Shown here one piece after another: positions 26,307 to 35,541 of a stretch of DNA of 64,000 nucleotides. This DNA is from [Mycobacterium] nativiensis (GTDB taxonomy: Bacteria; Actinomycetota; Actinomycetes; Mycobacteriales; Mycobacteriaceae). The notes under the pieces are model-generated. The model had not been told where the DNA came from, ran no database searches, and saw only the letters and a program-made list of their open reading frames with translations. Made by a program: the position numbers and the translations under genes. The first letter of the stretch is position 1; the number at the start of each line of letters is the position of its first letter. The DNA lies in the NCBI RefSeq assembly GCF_020172685.1, contig NZ_CP083986.1, forward strand, positions 3,448,044-3,512,043, in the 5' to 3' direction.

Positions 26307-28478
26307 TCACAACATGCAACTGACGCAGCCCTCGACCTCGGTGCCCTCCAGCGCCATCTGCCGCAGTCGGATGTAGTACAGCGTCTTGATTCCCTTGCGC
26401 CAGGCGTAGATCTGCGCCTTGTTCACGTCGCGGGTGCTGGCGGTGTCCTTGAAGAACAGCGTGAGACTCAACCCCTGGTCCACGTGCTGCGTGGCCGCGG
26501 CGTAGGTGTCGATGATCTTCTCGTAGCCGATCTCGTAGGCGTCCTGGTAGTACTCCAGGTTGTCGTTGGTCATGTACGGCGCGGGGTAGTAGACCCGGCC
26601 GATCTTGCCTTCCTTGCGGATCTCGACGCGCGCCACGATCGGGTGGATCGACGACGTCGAGTGGTTGATGTAGGAGATCGACCCTGTCGGCGGCACGGCC
26701 TGCAGGTTCTGGTTGTAGATCCCGTGGGTCTGCACCGATTCCTTGAGCCGGCGCCAGTCATCCTGGCCCGGGATCCGGATGCCCGCGTCAGCGAACAGCT
26801 GCCGGACCCGCTCCGTCGCCGGCTCCCACACCTGTTCGGTGTACTTGTCGAAGAACTCGCCGGAGGCGTACTTGGAGTTCTCGAAGCCTGCGAACGACGT
26901 ACCCCGTTCCAGGGCAAGGCGATTCGATGCGCGCAGTGCGTGATACAGCACCGTGTAGAAGTAGATGTTGGTGAAGTCGATGCCCTCTTCGGAACCGTAG
27001 AAGATCCGCTCGCGGGCCAGGTACCCGTGCAGGTTCATCTGCCCCAGCCCAATGGCGTGCGAGGAGTTGTTGCCCTGCTCGATCGACGGCACCGACCAGA
27101 TGTGGGTCTGATCCGACACCGCGGTCAGCGCCCGGATGGCGACCTCGATGGTCTGGCCGAAGTCGGGCGAGTCCATCGCCTTGGCGATGTTGAGCGAGCC
27201 CAGGTTGCAGGAGATGTCCTTGCCCACCTTGGCGTAGGTCAGGTCCTCGTTGTACACCGACGCGGTGGAGACCTGCAGGATCTCCGAGCACAGGTTCGAG
27301 TGGGTGATCTTGCCGGCGATCGGGTTGGCCCGGTTCACCGTGTCCTCGAACATGACGTACGGGTAGCCCGACTCGAACTGCAACTCGGCCAGGGTCTGGA
27401 AGAACTCGCGCGCCTTGATCTTGGTCTTGCGGATCGCGGCGTTGTCCACCATCTCGTAGTACTTCTCGGTGACCGAGACGTCGGCGAACGGCACCCCGTA
27501 GACCCGCTCCACGTCATACGGCGAGAACAGGTACATGTCCTCGTTCTTCTTGGCCAGCTCGAAGGTGATGTCCGGGATCACCACGCCCAGGCTCAGCGTC
27601 TTGATCCGGATCTTCTCGTCGGCATTCTCCCGCTTGGTGTCCAGGAACCGGTAGATGTCCGGGTGGTGGGCGTGCAGGTACACCGCCCCGGCGCCCTGGC
27701 GGGCACCGAGCTGGTTTGCGTAGGAGAACGAGTCCTCCAGCAGCTTCATGATCGGGATGACCCCGGAGGACTGGTTCTCGATGTTCTTGATCGGGGCGCC
27801 GTGCTCACGAATGTTGCTCAGCAGCAACGCCACTCCCCCGCCGCGCTTGGACAGCTGCAGCGCGGAGTTGATCGAGCGGCCGATCGACTCCATGTTGTCC
27901 TCGATGCGCAGCAGGAAGCAGCTGACGGCCTCGCCGCGCTGCTTCTTGCCGGAGTTCAGGAACGTCGGCGTCGCGGGCTGGAACCGGCCGTCGATGATCT
28001 CCTCGACCAGTTGCTCGGCCAACTTGGTGTCACCGGCGGCCAGGGTCAGCGCCACCATGCACACCCGGTCCTCGAACCGCTCCAGGTAACGCTTGCCGTC
28101 AAAGGTTTTCAGCGTGTAGGAGGTGTAGTACTTGAACGCGCCCAGGAAGGTCGGGAAGCGGAACTTCTTGGCGTAGGCCCGATCCAGCAGCGACTTGACG
28201 AAGTTGCGCGAGTACTGGTCCAGGACCTCACGCTCGTAGTAATCCTTCTGAAGCAGGTAGTCCAGCTTCTCGTCCTGATTGTGGAAGAACACCGTGTTCT
28301 GGTTGACGTGCTCCAAGAAATACTGGCGGGCGGCCAGCACATCCTTGTCGAACTGGATTTTGCCGTCACCGTCGTACAGGTTGAGCATGGCGTTGAGCGC
28401 GTGGAAATCCAACTCGCCCACCGGAGCGCTGCGGTTTGTTTCGGTTACCTGCTCTGCAGTTGCAGCGGTCGGTGGCAT
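26307..28478 (-). CDS. nrdE: Class Ib ribonucleotide reductase large subunit NrdE
   Basis: A 723-residue catalytic alpha subunit that reduces NDPs using the NrdF radical. Family blocks are intact: active-site region [59 protein letters not shown] and the C-terminal cysteine pair EGCVSCML that is re-reduced by NrdH. It is short at the N-terminus, as expected for class Ib, which lacks the dATP-sensing cone. The start overlaps the nrdI stop by 34 bp, indicating co-translation. Confidence 0.97.
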   Translation of the reverse strand: MPPTAATAEQVTETNRSAPVGELDFHALNAMLNLYDGDGKIQFDKDVLAARQYFLEHVNQNTVFFHNQDEKLDYLLQKDYYEREVLDQYSRNFVKSLLDRAYAKKFRFPTFLGAFKYYTSYTLKTFDGKRYLERFEDRVCMVALTLAAGDTKLAEQLVEEIIDGRFQPATPTFLNSGKKQRGEAVSCFLLRIEDNMESIGRSINSALQLSKRGGGVALLLSNIREHGAPIKNIENQSSGVIPIMKLLEDSFSYANQLGARQGAGAVYLHAHHPDIYRFLDTKRENADEKIRIKTLSLGVVIPDITFELAKKNEDMYLFSPYDVERVYGVPFADVSVTEKYYEMVDNAAIRKTKIKAREFFQTLAELQFESGYPYVMFEDTVNRANPIAGKITHSNLCSEILQVSTASVYNEDLTYAKVGKDISCNLGSLNIAKAMDSPDFGQTIEVAIRALTAVSDQTHIWSVPSIEQGNNSSHAIGLGQMNLHGYLARERIFYGSEEGIDFTNIYFYTVLYHALRASNRLALERGTSFAGFENSKYASGEFFDKYTEQVWEPATERVRQLFADAGIRIPGQDDWRRLKESVQTHGIYNQNLQAVPPTGSISYINHSTSSIHPIVARVEIRKEGKIGRVYYPAPYMTNDNLEYYQDAYEIGYEKIIDTYAAATQHVDQGLSLTLFFKDTASTRDVNKAQIYAWRKGIKTLYYIRLRQMALEGTEVEGCVSCML

Positions 28479-28903
28479 GCCTCGTCCTTCCAGAAATCAG
28501 CCAAGCCCGCGCGGACGGTTTGGACGTCCTCGTCGGTTCCCATCAATTCGAATCGGTACAGGTACGGCACCCCGCACTTGCGGGCAACCACATTGCCCGC
28601 GTAGCAGAACTCCGCACCGAAGTTGGTGTTGCCGGCCGCGATCACGCCGCGCAGCAGCCCCCGGTTGTGTTCGTTGTTCAAAAAGGCGATCACCTGCTTG
28701 GGCACGTAGCCGCCCTCGTTGAGGTCGGGCCGCTGACGCCCACCGCCGTAGGTCGGCAACACCAGCACATAGGGCTGGTCCACCTCGATGCGGCCGTGCA
28801 GCGGGATCCGAATGGCCGGCAGCTGCAGCTTCTGCACGAAGCGGTGGGTGTTCTCCGAGACCGAGGAGAAGTACACCAGGTTGCATTGTGAATCCGCAGA
28901 CAT
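28445..28903 (-). CDS. nrdI: NrdI flavodoxin-like protein
   Basis: 152 residues with the flavodoxin-like NrdI fold: [18 protein letters not shown] (phosphate/FMN loop), VLPTYGGG, and [29 protein letters not shown]. NrdI supplies the oxidant for assembling the dimanganese-tyrosyl cofactor of NrdF. The start has a perfect aaggagg 7 bases upstream. The gene overlaps nrdE, and 54 bp separate it from nrdH. Confidence 0.97.
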   Translation of the reverse strand: MSADSQCNLVYFSSVSENTHRFVQKLQLPAIRIPLHGRIEVDQPYVLVLPTYGGGRQRPDLNEGGYVPKQVIAFLNNEHNRGLLRGVIAAGNTNFGAEFCYAGNVVARKCGVPYLYRFELMGTDEDVQTVRAGLADFWKDEACHRPLQLQSR

Positions 28904-28957
28904 GGCGACCTCCTTCAGCTCTCAGTCAGACTCCACCCGCACCCGACCGGCGGCCGG

Positions 28958-29197
28958 CTACGCGATGAGCGCGGTCTGTGCCAGCGCCTTGATGCGGTCC
29001 GGCCGGAAACCGGACCAGTGCTCGTCGCCGGCGACAACCACCGGGGCCTGCAGGTAACCCAGCGCCATCACGTAGTCCCGCGCCTCGGAGTCCAGCGAGA
29101 TGTCGACGACCTCGTAGGCGATGCCCTGGTTGTCCAGCGCCTTGTACGTCGCGTTGCACTGCACGCACGCGGGCTTGGTGTACACAGTGATGCTCAT
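28958..29197 (-). CDS. nrdH: NrdH glutaredoxin-like redoxin
   Basis: 79 residues beginning with SITVYTKPACVQC; the redox motif CVQC is at about residues 11-14, followed by the typical APVVV and HWSGFRPDRI. NrdH has a glutaredoxin-like sequence but is reduced by thioredoxin reductase, and it recycles the NrdE C-terminal disulfide. ATG 29197 is preceded by gaggag; the open frame upstream is not coding. First gene of nrdH-nrdI-nrdE. Confidence 0.96.
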   Translation of the reverse strand: MSITVYTKPACVQCNATYKALDNQGIAYEVVDISLDSEARDYVMALGYLQAPVVVAGDEHWSGFRPDRIKALAQTALIA

Positions 29198-29374
29198 AGC
29201 GGCAGACTCCTCAGCGAATCGTGGACAATGAACGGATGGCGGATCAGGTACTACGTCCAGCGGGCCGCCAGGACACTCATTTTCCAGTTCCCCCAGCCGT
29301 GGCAGGGCACCCAAATCGGTGCCGGTTGCCGCGGCCCGGATAACCGGAAAATCCCGGGCCTGTCGGTTCCACGA

Positions 29375-29422
29375 ACACTACACCTAGTGGTCACCCCGTG
29401 GCATCAATACTAGATGTTCTGA
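29375..29422 (-). promoter_or_regulatory. Paired NrdR-like boxes upstream of nrdHIE
   Basis: Box-like elements lie at 29375-29390 (acactacacctagtgg, with a perfect CACTA/TAGTG inverted repeat) and 29407-29422 (atactagatgttctga, core CTAGATGTT). The start-to-start spacing is 32 bp, identical to the nrdF2 pair. On the coding strand the proximal box contains TAGTGT as a plausible -10. Both boxes match the NrdR consensus core CwAnATnTw in part. Confidence 0.75.
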
Positions 29423-29453
29423 ACGACATTGTTGAAATTCGCTGGTCGTAAGC

Positions 29454-29485
29454 CTGCGACGCCAGCGGCCTCCGGCGTGTCGCAG
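29454..29485 (-). terminator. Probable dedA terminator hairpin
   Basis: ctgcgac (29454-29460) pairs with gtcgcag (29479-29485), with further G-C pairing inside. It lies 114 bp after the dedA stop and 32 bp before the distal NrdR box. No T-run follows, so the call is tentative. Confidence 0.35.
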
Positions 29486-29598
29486 CTCACATTCGGACGG
29501 ATCGCTCTTCATAACCGCAGGTCTACCACTGCACACCGACAAGCCGTCGGAAAAGTCCACCGGCGACCGGTTTCCAGCAAAGCCGCCCAAACACCCGC

Positions 29599-30273
29599 TC
29601 AGCGCATCCCGGCGAGCACCGGTTCCGTCGGCTCGGGGGCATCCACCGGGGCCGGCTGGCGGCGCTTGGCGCGCAGGCGCCCCCTGAGCACGCCCAACAG
29701 CACCGGCACCAGCGACACCGCGACGACCGCCAGCAGGATCAGGTCGATATGGCCCCGGACGAACGCCAGGCCGCCGAGCAGGTACCCGAGCAGTGGGACG
29801 CCCGCGCCCCACGCCAGCGACCCCGCCACGCTGTAGACGGTGAAGGTTCGGTGCCGCATCCCGGAGGCACCGGCCAGGACCGGCGTCAGCGTGCGCACCA
29901 CCGCCAGGAAGCGCGCAAAAAAGACCGTCAGCGTGCCATGAGTGTCGAAGTACTGCTGAGCCCGGGCAATGTGGTGCCGGCCGAGTCGCCGGGCACCGGG
30001 ACGCTCCAGCACCGCCGGCCCGGCTTTGGCGCCGATGTAGAAACCGCACTGATCCCCGGCGATCGCGGCGACCGGCACGGTGAGCAGCAGCAGCCACAGC
30101 GGAACGGCGGGGTGCAGCTGAGCGGCGAGCACGCCCGCGGTGAACAACAACGAGTCGCCGGGCAGGAAGAACCCCACCAGCAGCCCGGTTTCGACGAACA
30201 CCACGGCCAGCACTCCCAGCAGCCCGAACGTGGTGATCAAAGCGCCTGGATTGGTGGTGAATGCCTCGATCAT
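29599..30273 (-). CDS. DedA/SNARE-associated family membrane protein
   Basis: 224 residues and multi-spanning. The family motif block is FVETGLLVGFFLPGDSLLFTAG, followed by GDQCGFYIGAKAG and FARFLAVVRTLTPVLAGASGMRHRTF (the conserved RF...R..P...AG). DedA proteins act in lipid-carrier flipping and membrane homeostasis. The start at 30273 follows ggagg by seven bases; the earlier ATG at 30288 would place that site inside the gene. It is divergent from the response-regulator gene. Confidence 0.88.
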   Translation of the reverse strand: MIEAFTTNPGALITTFGLLGVLAVVFVETGLLVGFFLPGDSLLFTAGVLAAQLHPAVPLWLLLLTVPVAAIAGDQCGFYIGAKAGPAVLERPGARRLGRHHIARAQQYFDTHGTLTVFFARFLAVVRTLTPVLAGASGMRHRTFTVYSVAGSLAWGAGVPLLGYLLGGLAFVRGHIDLILLAVVAVSLVPVLLGVLRGRLRAKRRQPAPVDAPEPTEPVLAGMR

Positions 30274-30422
30274 CGCTGGACCTCCCAACCGGCCGGGCTT
30301 CGGCTGCCGGCCATGTCGCCAGCTTGTCCGCCGGGCGCTGTGGCGGCGCTGAGAAGGCGGCGAACAACCGACAAAGCTCTGTTGTACTGGTCTGGTCGGG
30401 AAGATATCGGGAGGGCGGTGTT

Positions 30423-31103
30423 GTGCGGGTACTGCTGGTCGAGGACGAAACCCGGCTGGCCGAGACGGTGCGCCGGGGGTTGACCAGCGAGGGCTTCGTC
30501 GTCGACGTCGAACACGACGGCGCAGACGGCCTGGCCAACGCCCTCACCGGCGACTTCGACGTGATCGTGCTGGACATCATGCTGCCCGGTCTCAGCGGCT
30601 ACCAGGTGGTCCGTGAGCTGCGGGCACAGCAGGTGTGGACGCCGGTGCTGATGCTGTCGGCCAAGGACGGCGAGTACGACATGGCCGACGCCTTCGACAT
30701 CGGCGCCGACGACTACCTGACCAAACCGTTCTCGTTCGTGGTCCTGGTGGCGCGGCTGCGTGCCCTGATGCGCCGCGGCGCCCCGGAACGTCCGACGGTG
30801 CTCACCGCGGGAACCCTGTCGCTGGACCCGGCCCGCCGCCGGGTGACCCGCGGGGACACCGTACTCACGCTGACGCCGCGGGAGTTCGGGGTGCTGCACT
30901 TCCTGCTGCGGCACCAGGGCGACGTCGTCACCAAGTCCGAGATCCTGCGGTCGGTGTGGGATTCGAACTACTCCGGCGACGACAACGTCGTCGAGGTCTA
31001 CGTCGGCTACCTGCGCCGCAAGATCGACGCGCCGTTCGGGCTGGCCACCATCGAGACGGTGCGCGGCGCCGGTTACCGACTGCGCTCCGACACCGAGGAC
31101 TGA
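30423..31103 (+). CDS. OmpR-family response regulator
   Basis: 226 residues. The receiver domain has acidic residues E7/D8, phospho-acceptor Asp51 (VLDIMLPG), and LMLSAK and DDYLTKPF; the winged-helix DNA-binding domain has LTLTPREFGVLHFLL and VYVGYLRRKID. GTG 30423 is set by gggagg eight bases upstream. Its presumed partner kinase is not downstream in the same operon but convergent, with the two coding regions overlapping by 31 bp. Confidence 0.92.
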   Translation: MRVLLVEDETRLAETVRRGLTSEGFVVDVEHDGADGLANALTGDFDVIVLDIMLPGLSGYQVVRELRAQQVWTPVLMLSAKDGEYDMADAFDIGADDYLTKPFSFVVLVARLRALMRRGAPERPTVLTAGTLSLDPARRRVTRGDTVLTLTPREFGVLHFLLRHQGDVVTKSEILRSVWDSNYSGDDNVVEVYVGYLRRKIDAPFGLATIETVRGAGYRLRSDTED

Positions 31104-32506
31104 TCGGGCCGATCCTGTTGCGGCAGTGAGATGGTGAACACCGCGCCACCGGCGGCCGCCTCCCCCACGGTGACGGTGCCGTGGTGCGAGCGCACCACTT
31201 CGTCGACGATCGACAGACCGAGTCCTGTTCCGCCCGATGCCCGGGTGCGGGCCGCGTCGAGCCGGACGAAGCGCTCGAAGATCCGCCCGCGATCGCCCAC
31301 CGGTATTCCGGGGCCGTCGTCGGCAACCGTGACGACGACGTGGCCCGGCTCCGGCCGGCAGGTCAACGTCACCGTGCTGCGGGCGTATCGGGCCGCGTTG
31401 TCGACGAGGTTGCGGATCACCCGGGTCAGCGCCGCGCGGTCCCCCACCACCCGACATGCTCGAATGTCGGTCACGGCGTTGATCTTTGGGGTGCCGTCCA
31501 GCCGGTTGGCCTCGGCCGCCAGCAGATCATCGATGTCGACGTCCTCGCGGCGCAGTCCCAGTGCGCCCTCGTCGGAGCGGGCCAGCAGCAGCAGGTCTTC
31601 GAGCAGCCGGTTCATCCGCCGGGATTCCGGAAGCAGCGATTCATCGATCAGGTCGCGGTCGATCAGCTCCGGCCGGCCGGCCGCCAGCTCCAGTGCGGTG
31701 GTGATCGTGGCCAGCGGGCTGCGCAGTTCGTGCGAGACGTCGCTGACCAGACGCAGTTGGGCGGCCCTGCCGTGCTCCAGCCGGGACAGCATGGCGTTCA
31801 TGGTCGTCGCCAATTCGGCTATCTCGTCACGAGTTCGGGGAACCGGCACCCGCTCGGTGAGATCAGCACTGGAGATCGATGCCACCCGGGTGCGGATCGC
31901 CTCCACCGGCCGCAACGCGGCACCCACCAGCCGGAAGGTACCCACCGCCACCAACCCGATAAGAAACGGTGCGCCGACACCCAACAGCGCGCCCACCTTG
32001 GCCACGATCGACTCGACCGGTTCGCGGTCCACGGCCACCAGAATCGTGACCGGCTCCCCGTCGGTGACGGCACCGCGGGCCGACACCCAGTACTCATCGT
32101 CGGTGGATGATTCGACGCGGCCCACGTAGCGCGCCTGGCCGTCATCGAGGTGCACCACCGCCAGCGGCGATCGAGGAGCACCGTTGGAGGCGGCCCGGAT
32201 CACGCCCGTCGCCCCGACCACCTGCACCACACCGATCTGCCCATCGGTGGCCAGCAGCGTCGAGTCCAGGTCGTCGAGGTCATCAGAGGCCAACGCCGCG
32301 GCGATGCGATCGGCACGCAGTCCCGCCGCGGTCTCGGCGGTGGATTCCAGCGACCGATACAGCACCAGCAGCAGAACACCACCGGCGATGGCCAGACAGA
32401 TCGTCATCACCACCGCCGCGGCCAGCGCCGATCGGGTCCGGACACCGGCACCCAGCGGCCACACCCGCGCCATGATGGCCGGCAACCGCACCGTCTTGCC
32501 GCTCAC
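31073..32506 (-). CDS. Sensor histidine kinase
   Basis: 477 residues. TM1 is at about 26-50, an extracytoplasmic sensor at about 51-170, and TM2 at about 172-195. A HAMP region follows, then the H-box LVSDVSHELRSPLA (His259), N-box NLVDNAARYA, and G-boxes DDGPGIP and GGTGLGLSI. GTG 32506 is fixed by ggagg five bases upstream. It probably phosphorylates the regulator at 30423-31103, with which it is convergent and overlaps by 31 bp, an uncommon arrangement for a two-component pair. Confidence 0.9.
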   Translation of the reverse strand: MSGKTVRLPAIMARVWPLGAGVRTRSALAAAVVMTICLAIAGGVLLLVLYRSLESTAETAAGLRADRIAAALASDDLDDLDSTLLATDGQIGVVQVVGATGVIRAASNGAPRSPLAVVHLDDGQARYVGRVESSTDDEYWVSARGAVTDGEPVTILVAVDREPVESIVAKVGALLGVGAPFLIGLVAVGTFRLVGAALRPVEAIRTRVASISSADLTERVPVPRTRDEIAELATTMNAMLSRLEHGRAAQLRLVSDVSHELRSPLATITTALELAAGRPELIDRDLIDESLLPESRRMNRLLEDLLLLARSDEGALGLRREDVDIDDLLAAEANRLDGTPKINAVTDIRACRVVGDRAALTRVIRNLVDNAARYARSTVTLTCRPEPGHVVVTVADDGPGIPVGDRGRIFERFVRLDAARTRASGGTGLGLSIVDEVVRSHHGTVTVGEAAAGGAVFTISLPQQDRPDQSSVSERSR

Positions 32507-32626
32507 AGCACCTCCAGGTTCATCGGGTCTGGACCCAGCATGCTCGTCATCGTGGCCCGCAGCCGCTGTGACACCGCTGAGGCCGCGGAATTTGCTCGCG
32601 CCTGCCATCACGTCGGACGAGACCGA

Positions 32627-32632
32627 TAACCT
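32627..32632 (+). promoter_or_regulatory. -10 element of leaderless AAA ATPase gene
   Basis: TAACCT lies seven bases before ATG 32640 with no ribosome-binding site between them, suggesting a leaderless transcript. The element is inside the region between the divergent kinase and ATPase genes. Confidence 0.5.
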
Positions 32633-32639
32633 GCCGGAC

Positions 32640-33794
32640 ATGCTCTCGACGCTGGCCGTGCGCGGTTACCGCTCGCTGCGCGATCTGGTGCTGCCGCTGG
32701 GCCCCCTCACGGTTGTGACCGGGGCCAACGGCACCGGCAAGTCGTCGCTGTACCGGGCGCTGCGACTGCTGGCCGACTGCGGCCGCGGCGAGGTGATCGG
32801 CTCGCTGGCCCGCGAGGGCGGACTGGAGTCGGTGCTGTGGGCGGGCCCCGAACAGCTCGGCGATGCCCGACGCAGCGGCACCGCCCAGGGTTCCGTGCGA
32901 ACCAGGCCGGTCTCGCTGGAAATGGGTTTCGCCTCAGACGATTTCGGCTATCTGGTCGATCTGGGGCTACCGCAGGACCCCGGGCACGCCTCGGCGTTCG
33001 CCCACGACCCGGAGATCAAGCGGGAAACCGTGTTCGCCGGGCCGGTGCCGCGTCCGGCCGCGGCCCTGGTGCGCCGCACCCGTGGCTTCGCCGAAGCCAA
33101 CGGCGGCTCAGGCTTCGACGAGCTGTCGCGGTCACTACCCGCCTACCGCAGCGTGCTCGCCGAGTTCGCCCACTCCGGCGCGCATCCCGAACTCTCGGCG
33201 GTCCGGGATCGCCTGCGCGGCTGGCGGTTCTACGACGGGTTCCGGGTCGACGCCACCGCGCCGGCTCGCCGCCCCCAGGTCGGCACCCGCACCCCGGTGC
33301 TCTGCGACGACGGCGCCGACCTGGCGGCCGCGGTACAGACCATCATCGAGGCCGGCGGCGACGACCTGCACCGAGCGGTCAGCGCCGCGTTCGACGGCGC
33401 CTCCCTGTCGGTCGACGTCCGCGACGGGCTGTTCGACCTGCAGTTGCATCAGCGCGGGATGTTGCGGCCCCTGCGGACAGCCGAGTTATCCGACGGCACA
33501 CTGCGATTCCTGCTCTGGGCTGCCGCACTGACCAGCCCGCAGCCGCCGTCGCTGATGGTGCTCAACGAACCGGAGACCTCGCTGCATCCGGATCTGGTGG
33601 CGCCGCTGGCCGGGTTGATCCGGTCGGCGGCCGCCCAGACTCAGCTGGTGGTCATCACCCATTCGGCGGCGCTGCGGGAGCTGCTGGACACCGACACCAC
33701 CACCGCCATCGGCCTGATTCGGGATTTCGGCGAGACCCTCATCGACGGCCAGGGGCTGCTCGACGCCCCGCCCTGGCACTGGGGCAGCCGCTAG
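32640..33794 (+). CDS. AAA family ATPase (predicted ATPase, RecF/OLD-like)
   Basis: 384 residues. Walker A is GANGTGKSS (28-36). A signature-like LSDGTLRFLLWAAAL precedes the Walker B region SLMVLNEPETSLHPD (about residue 309), and a His-switch-like VITHSAALRE follows. The usual Asp of Walker B is Asn, which I recall as common in this family, so the following Glu is the key residue. Such proteins are SMC/ABC-like single-gene ATPases of unclear role, sometimes linked to DNA repair or defence. No nuclease partner is adjacent. Confidence 0.82.
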   Translation: MLSTLAVRGYRSLRDLVLPLGPLTVVTGANGTGKSSLYRALRLLADCGRGEVIGSLAREGGLESVLWAGPEQLGDARRSGTAQGSVRTRPVSLEMGFASDDFGYLVDLGLPQDPGHASAFAHDPEIKRETVFAGPVPRPAAALVRRTRGFAEANGGSGFDELSRSLPAYRSVLAEFAHSGAHPELSAVRDRLRGWRFYDGFRVDATAPARRPQVGTRTPVLCDDGADLAAAVQTIIEAGGDDLHRAVSAAFDGASLSVDVRDGLFDLQLHQRGMLRPLRTAELSDGTLRFLLWAAALTSPQPPSLMVLNEPETSLHPDLVAPLAGLIRSAAAQTQLVVITHSAALRELLDTDTTTAIGLIRDFGETLIDGQGLLDAPPWHWGSR

Positions 33795-33844
33795 ACCCGG
33801 TTCATGGGGCGGCCCCAGCTTCGCCTCTCCTCCGTCGAGCCTCG

Positions 33845-34708
33845 CTAAATCGCCCGGCCGGGCCGCAACGCCCGACTGAACAGCACGTTGGCCTGGCGCA
33901 TGGCCACGCTGTAGGGCAGCCAGGCCAGCCGCTTGAACGCATACAACGCCCGGATGTCACCGGAGGTGTAGACCAGGTAGCGGTTGCGGGCCACCCCGGC
34001 CAGGATCTTCTCCGCCGCCTTCTCCGGTGACACGGCATGGCCGGCGAAACGGCCCACCCATTTCTCCACCTGCGGGTCCTCGCGGTCCACGCCGGCGATC
34101 TCGACGGTGTTGACCAGCCCGGTCTTGACCGCGCCGGGAACCACCACCGACACCCCGATCTTGTGACGGGCCAGGTCGAACCGCAGCACCTCCGAGACCC
34201 CGCGCAGACCGTACTTGCTGGCGCTGTAGGCGGCGTGCCACGGCAACGCCACCAGGCCGGCGGCCGAGGACACGTTGACCAGATGCCCGCCGCGGCCGGC
34301 GGCGACCATCGACGGCAGGAATGTCTCGATGACGTGGATCGGGCCCATCAGGTTGATGTCGACCATCTTTCGCCACTGCTCGTGGCTCAACTTGTCGACG
34401 GTTCCCCACGCCGACACCCCGGCGATGTTCATCACGACGTCCATCGGCTCATGGCGGGCGTGGATGTCGGCGGCGAATGCGGCGACGTCGTCGTAGTCGG
34501 CGATGTTCAGTGCCCGGTGTTCGGGAACCAGCGCCCCCAGGGCGCGCGCGTCGGCGACGGTTTCGGCCAGGCCCTCGTCATTCCGGTCGGTCAGGTACAG
34601 CTCGGCACCCAGTTCGGCCAGCCGCAACGCGGTGGCCCGTCCGATCCCACTGGCCGCGCCGGTGATGAAGCACCGCTTACCCCGGTAGTACTGCGCTACA
34701 CGTGTCAT
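33845..34708 (-). CDS. Short-chain dehydrogenase/reductase
   Basis: 287 residues. The cofactor motif is TGAASGIG near residue 15, then NIAG and the catalytic triad region with VNVSSAAG and YSASK. The C-terminal extension LYAFKRLAWLPYSVAMRQANVL may associate with membranes. ATG 34708 is eight bases after TATCGT on the coding strand, suggesting a leaderless mRNA. Its place beside a TetR gene and cyp136 matches Rv3057c-Rv3058c-Rv3059, so a joint oxidative pathway is likely. Confidence 0.88.
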   Translation of the reverse strand: MTRVAQYYRGKRCFITGAASGIGRATALRLAELGAELYLTDRNDEGLAETVADARALGALVPEHRALNIADYDDVAAFAADIHARHEPMDVVMNIAGVSAWGTVDKLSHEQWRKMVDINLMGPIHVIETFLPSMVAAGRGGHLVNVSSAAGLVALPWHAAYSASKYGLRGVSEVLRFDLARHKIGVSVVVPGAVKTGLVNTVEIAGVDREDPQVEKWVGRFAGHAVSPEKAAEKILAGVARNRYLVYTSGDIRALYAFKRLAWLPYSVAMRQANVLFSRALRPGRAI

Positions 34709-34757
34709 GGGTGCAGACGATACCGGCGGTACTACCCACCGATGACCCAATCCCCCG

Positions 34758-35408
34758 CTAGCCCGGTCGGCCGCCCCACAACGCGTTGCGCCACAACGCC
34801 TCGAGTACCTGGACGCCACGGCCCACGTCACCGTCGGGTCCTACGTAGGCGCTCTCGCCGACAAGCATGAACGCGGTGGTGGCTGCCAGGGTCCGCACCA
34901 GTGCCGGGATGTCGTCGCTGATCGGGTTCGCGGTACCTGCCGCGATCTCGTCATTGACCACTCCGACGATCTGGTTGATCAACGCGTCGATCTGGGCGTC
35001 GAGCAGCTCGCGGATCTCGGCGTCGCTGTTGCGCGCCAAATTGCACGCCGACATCACCGGATCGTTGTGGGCGTAGACCGCGGCCGCACTGCCCACCATG
35101 CGCTCGGCGAAGGCCGCCGGCGACTCGTCGGCTCCCCGAGGTGCGAAATGCTGGGTGAGTTCTTCGAGCTCCCGGGTCGCCTCGGCCACGATCTGGGCGA
35201 GCACGGCGTATTTGGAGTCGAAGTAGAAATAGAAGCCCGAGCGCGCCACGCCGGCCCGGTCGCTGATGCTGCTCACCGACAGCTCCGCGAACGGTTTTTC
35301 CTCCAGCAGCTCCCGCACCGCCTGCACAATCGCCTGGCGTTGCTTGTCGCCCCGCCGCATCGGCAGGTCGTCGGAGGCCTGGTCGCCCGCGTCGTGCTGG
35401 GTACTCAC
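34758..35408 (-). CDS. TetR-family regulator of the cyp136 locus
   Basis: 216 residues with the helix-turn-helix LSVSSISDRAGVARSGFYFYFDSKYAVL at about residues 35-70. GTG 35408 is preferred, because the longer frame (from TTG 35459) would begin inside the operator-like repeat. It is divergent from cyp136 and upstream of the SDR on the same strand. An inverted repeat at 35442-35463 in the shared promoter region is its probable binding site. Confidence 0.85.
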   Translation of the reverse strand: MSTQHDAGDQASDDLPMRRGDKQRQAIVQAVRELLEEKPFAELSVSSISDRAGVARSGFYFYFDSKYAVLAQIVAEATRELEELTQHFAPRGADESPAAFAERMVGSAAAVYAHNDPVMSACNLARNSDAEIRELLDAQIDALINQIVGVVNDEIAAGTANPISDDIPALVRTLAATTAFMLVGESAYVGPDGDVGRGVQVLEALWRNALWGGRPG

Positions 35409-35441
35409 TTGAAGAACCTTGCACCACGCCGCGCCGGATTC

Positions 35442-35463
35442 AAACTTGACAGGCGTCAACTTT
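35442..35463. promoter_or_regulatory. Candidate TetR operator between TetR and cyp136
   Basis: aaacTTGAC-aggc-GTCAActtt has 9-bp arms with one mismatch around a 4-bp spacer. The plus-strand left arm includes TTGACA, a good -35 hexamer for cyp136, so a bound repressor would block that promoter. Function is inferred from position and symmetry. Confidence 0.6.
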
Positions 35464-35541
35464 GATCTGAGGATGTGGATGCGTGACTGTCGCCACAGTC
35501 ATCGCGCACCCTGATGCCGCAACCGAGAGGCAGTCGAGACG

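Larger units (their letters stand above)
29198..29598 (-). promoter_or_regulatory. nrdHIE upstream region
   Basis: A gene-free 401-bp stretch between dedA and nrdH. It holds the dedA 3' hairpin (29454-29485), the two NrdR-like boxes (29375-29422) and a likely long 5' untranslated region of about 170 nt ahead of nrdH. I see no cobalamin riboswitch, which would in any case be associated with class II rather than class Ib reductases. Confidence 0.55.

Noticed and set aside
26484..28604. Plus-strand 706-codon open frame opposite nrdE
   Set aside because: It is the antisense shadow of a highly conserved gene in GC-rich DNA; the translation is Arg/Val/Leu/Asp-rich with no domain.
29198..29314. N-terminal extension of NrdH to 29314
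   Set aside because: NrdH proteins are about 75-80 residues and begin just before the TVYTKPAC strand; gaggag supports ATG 29197.
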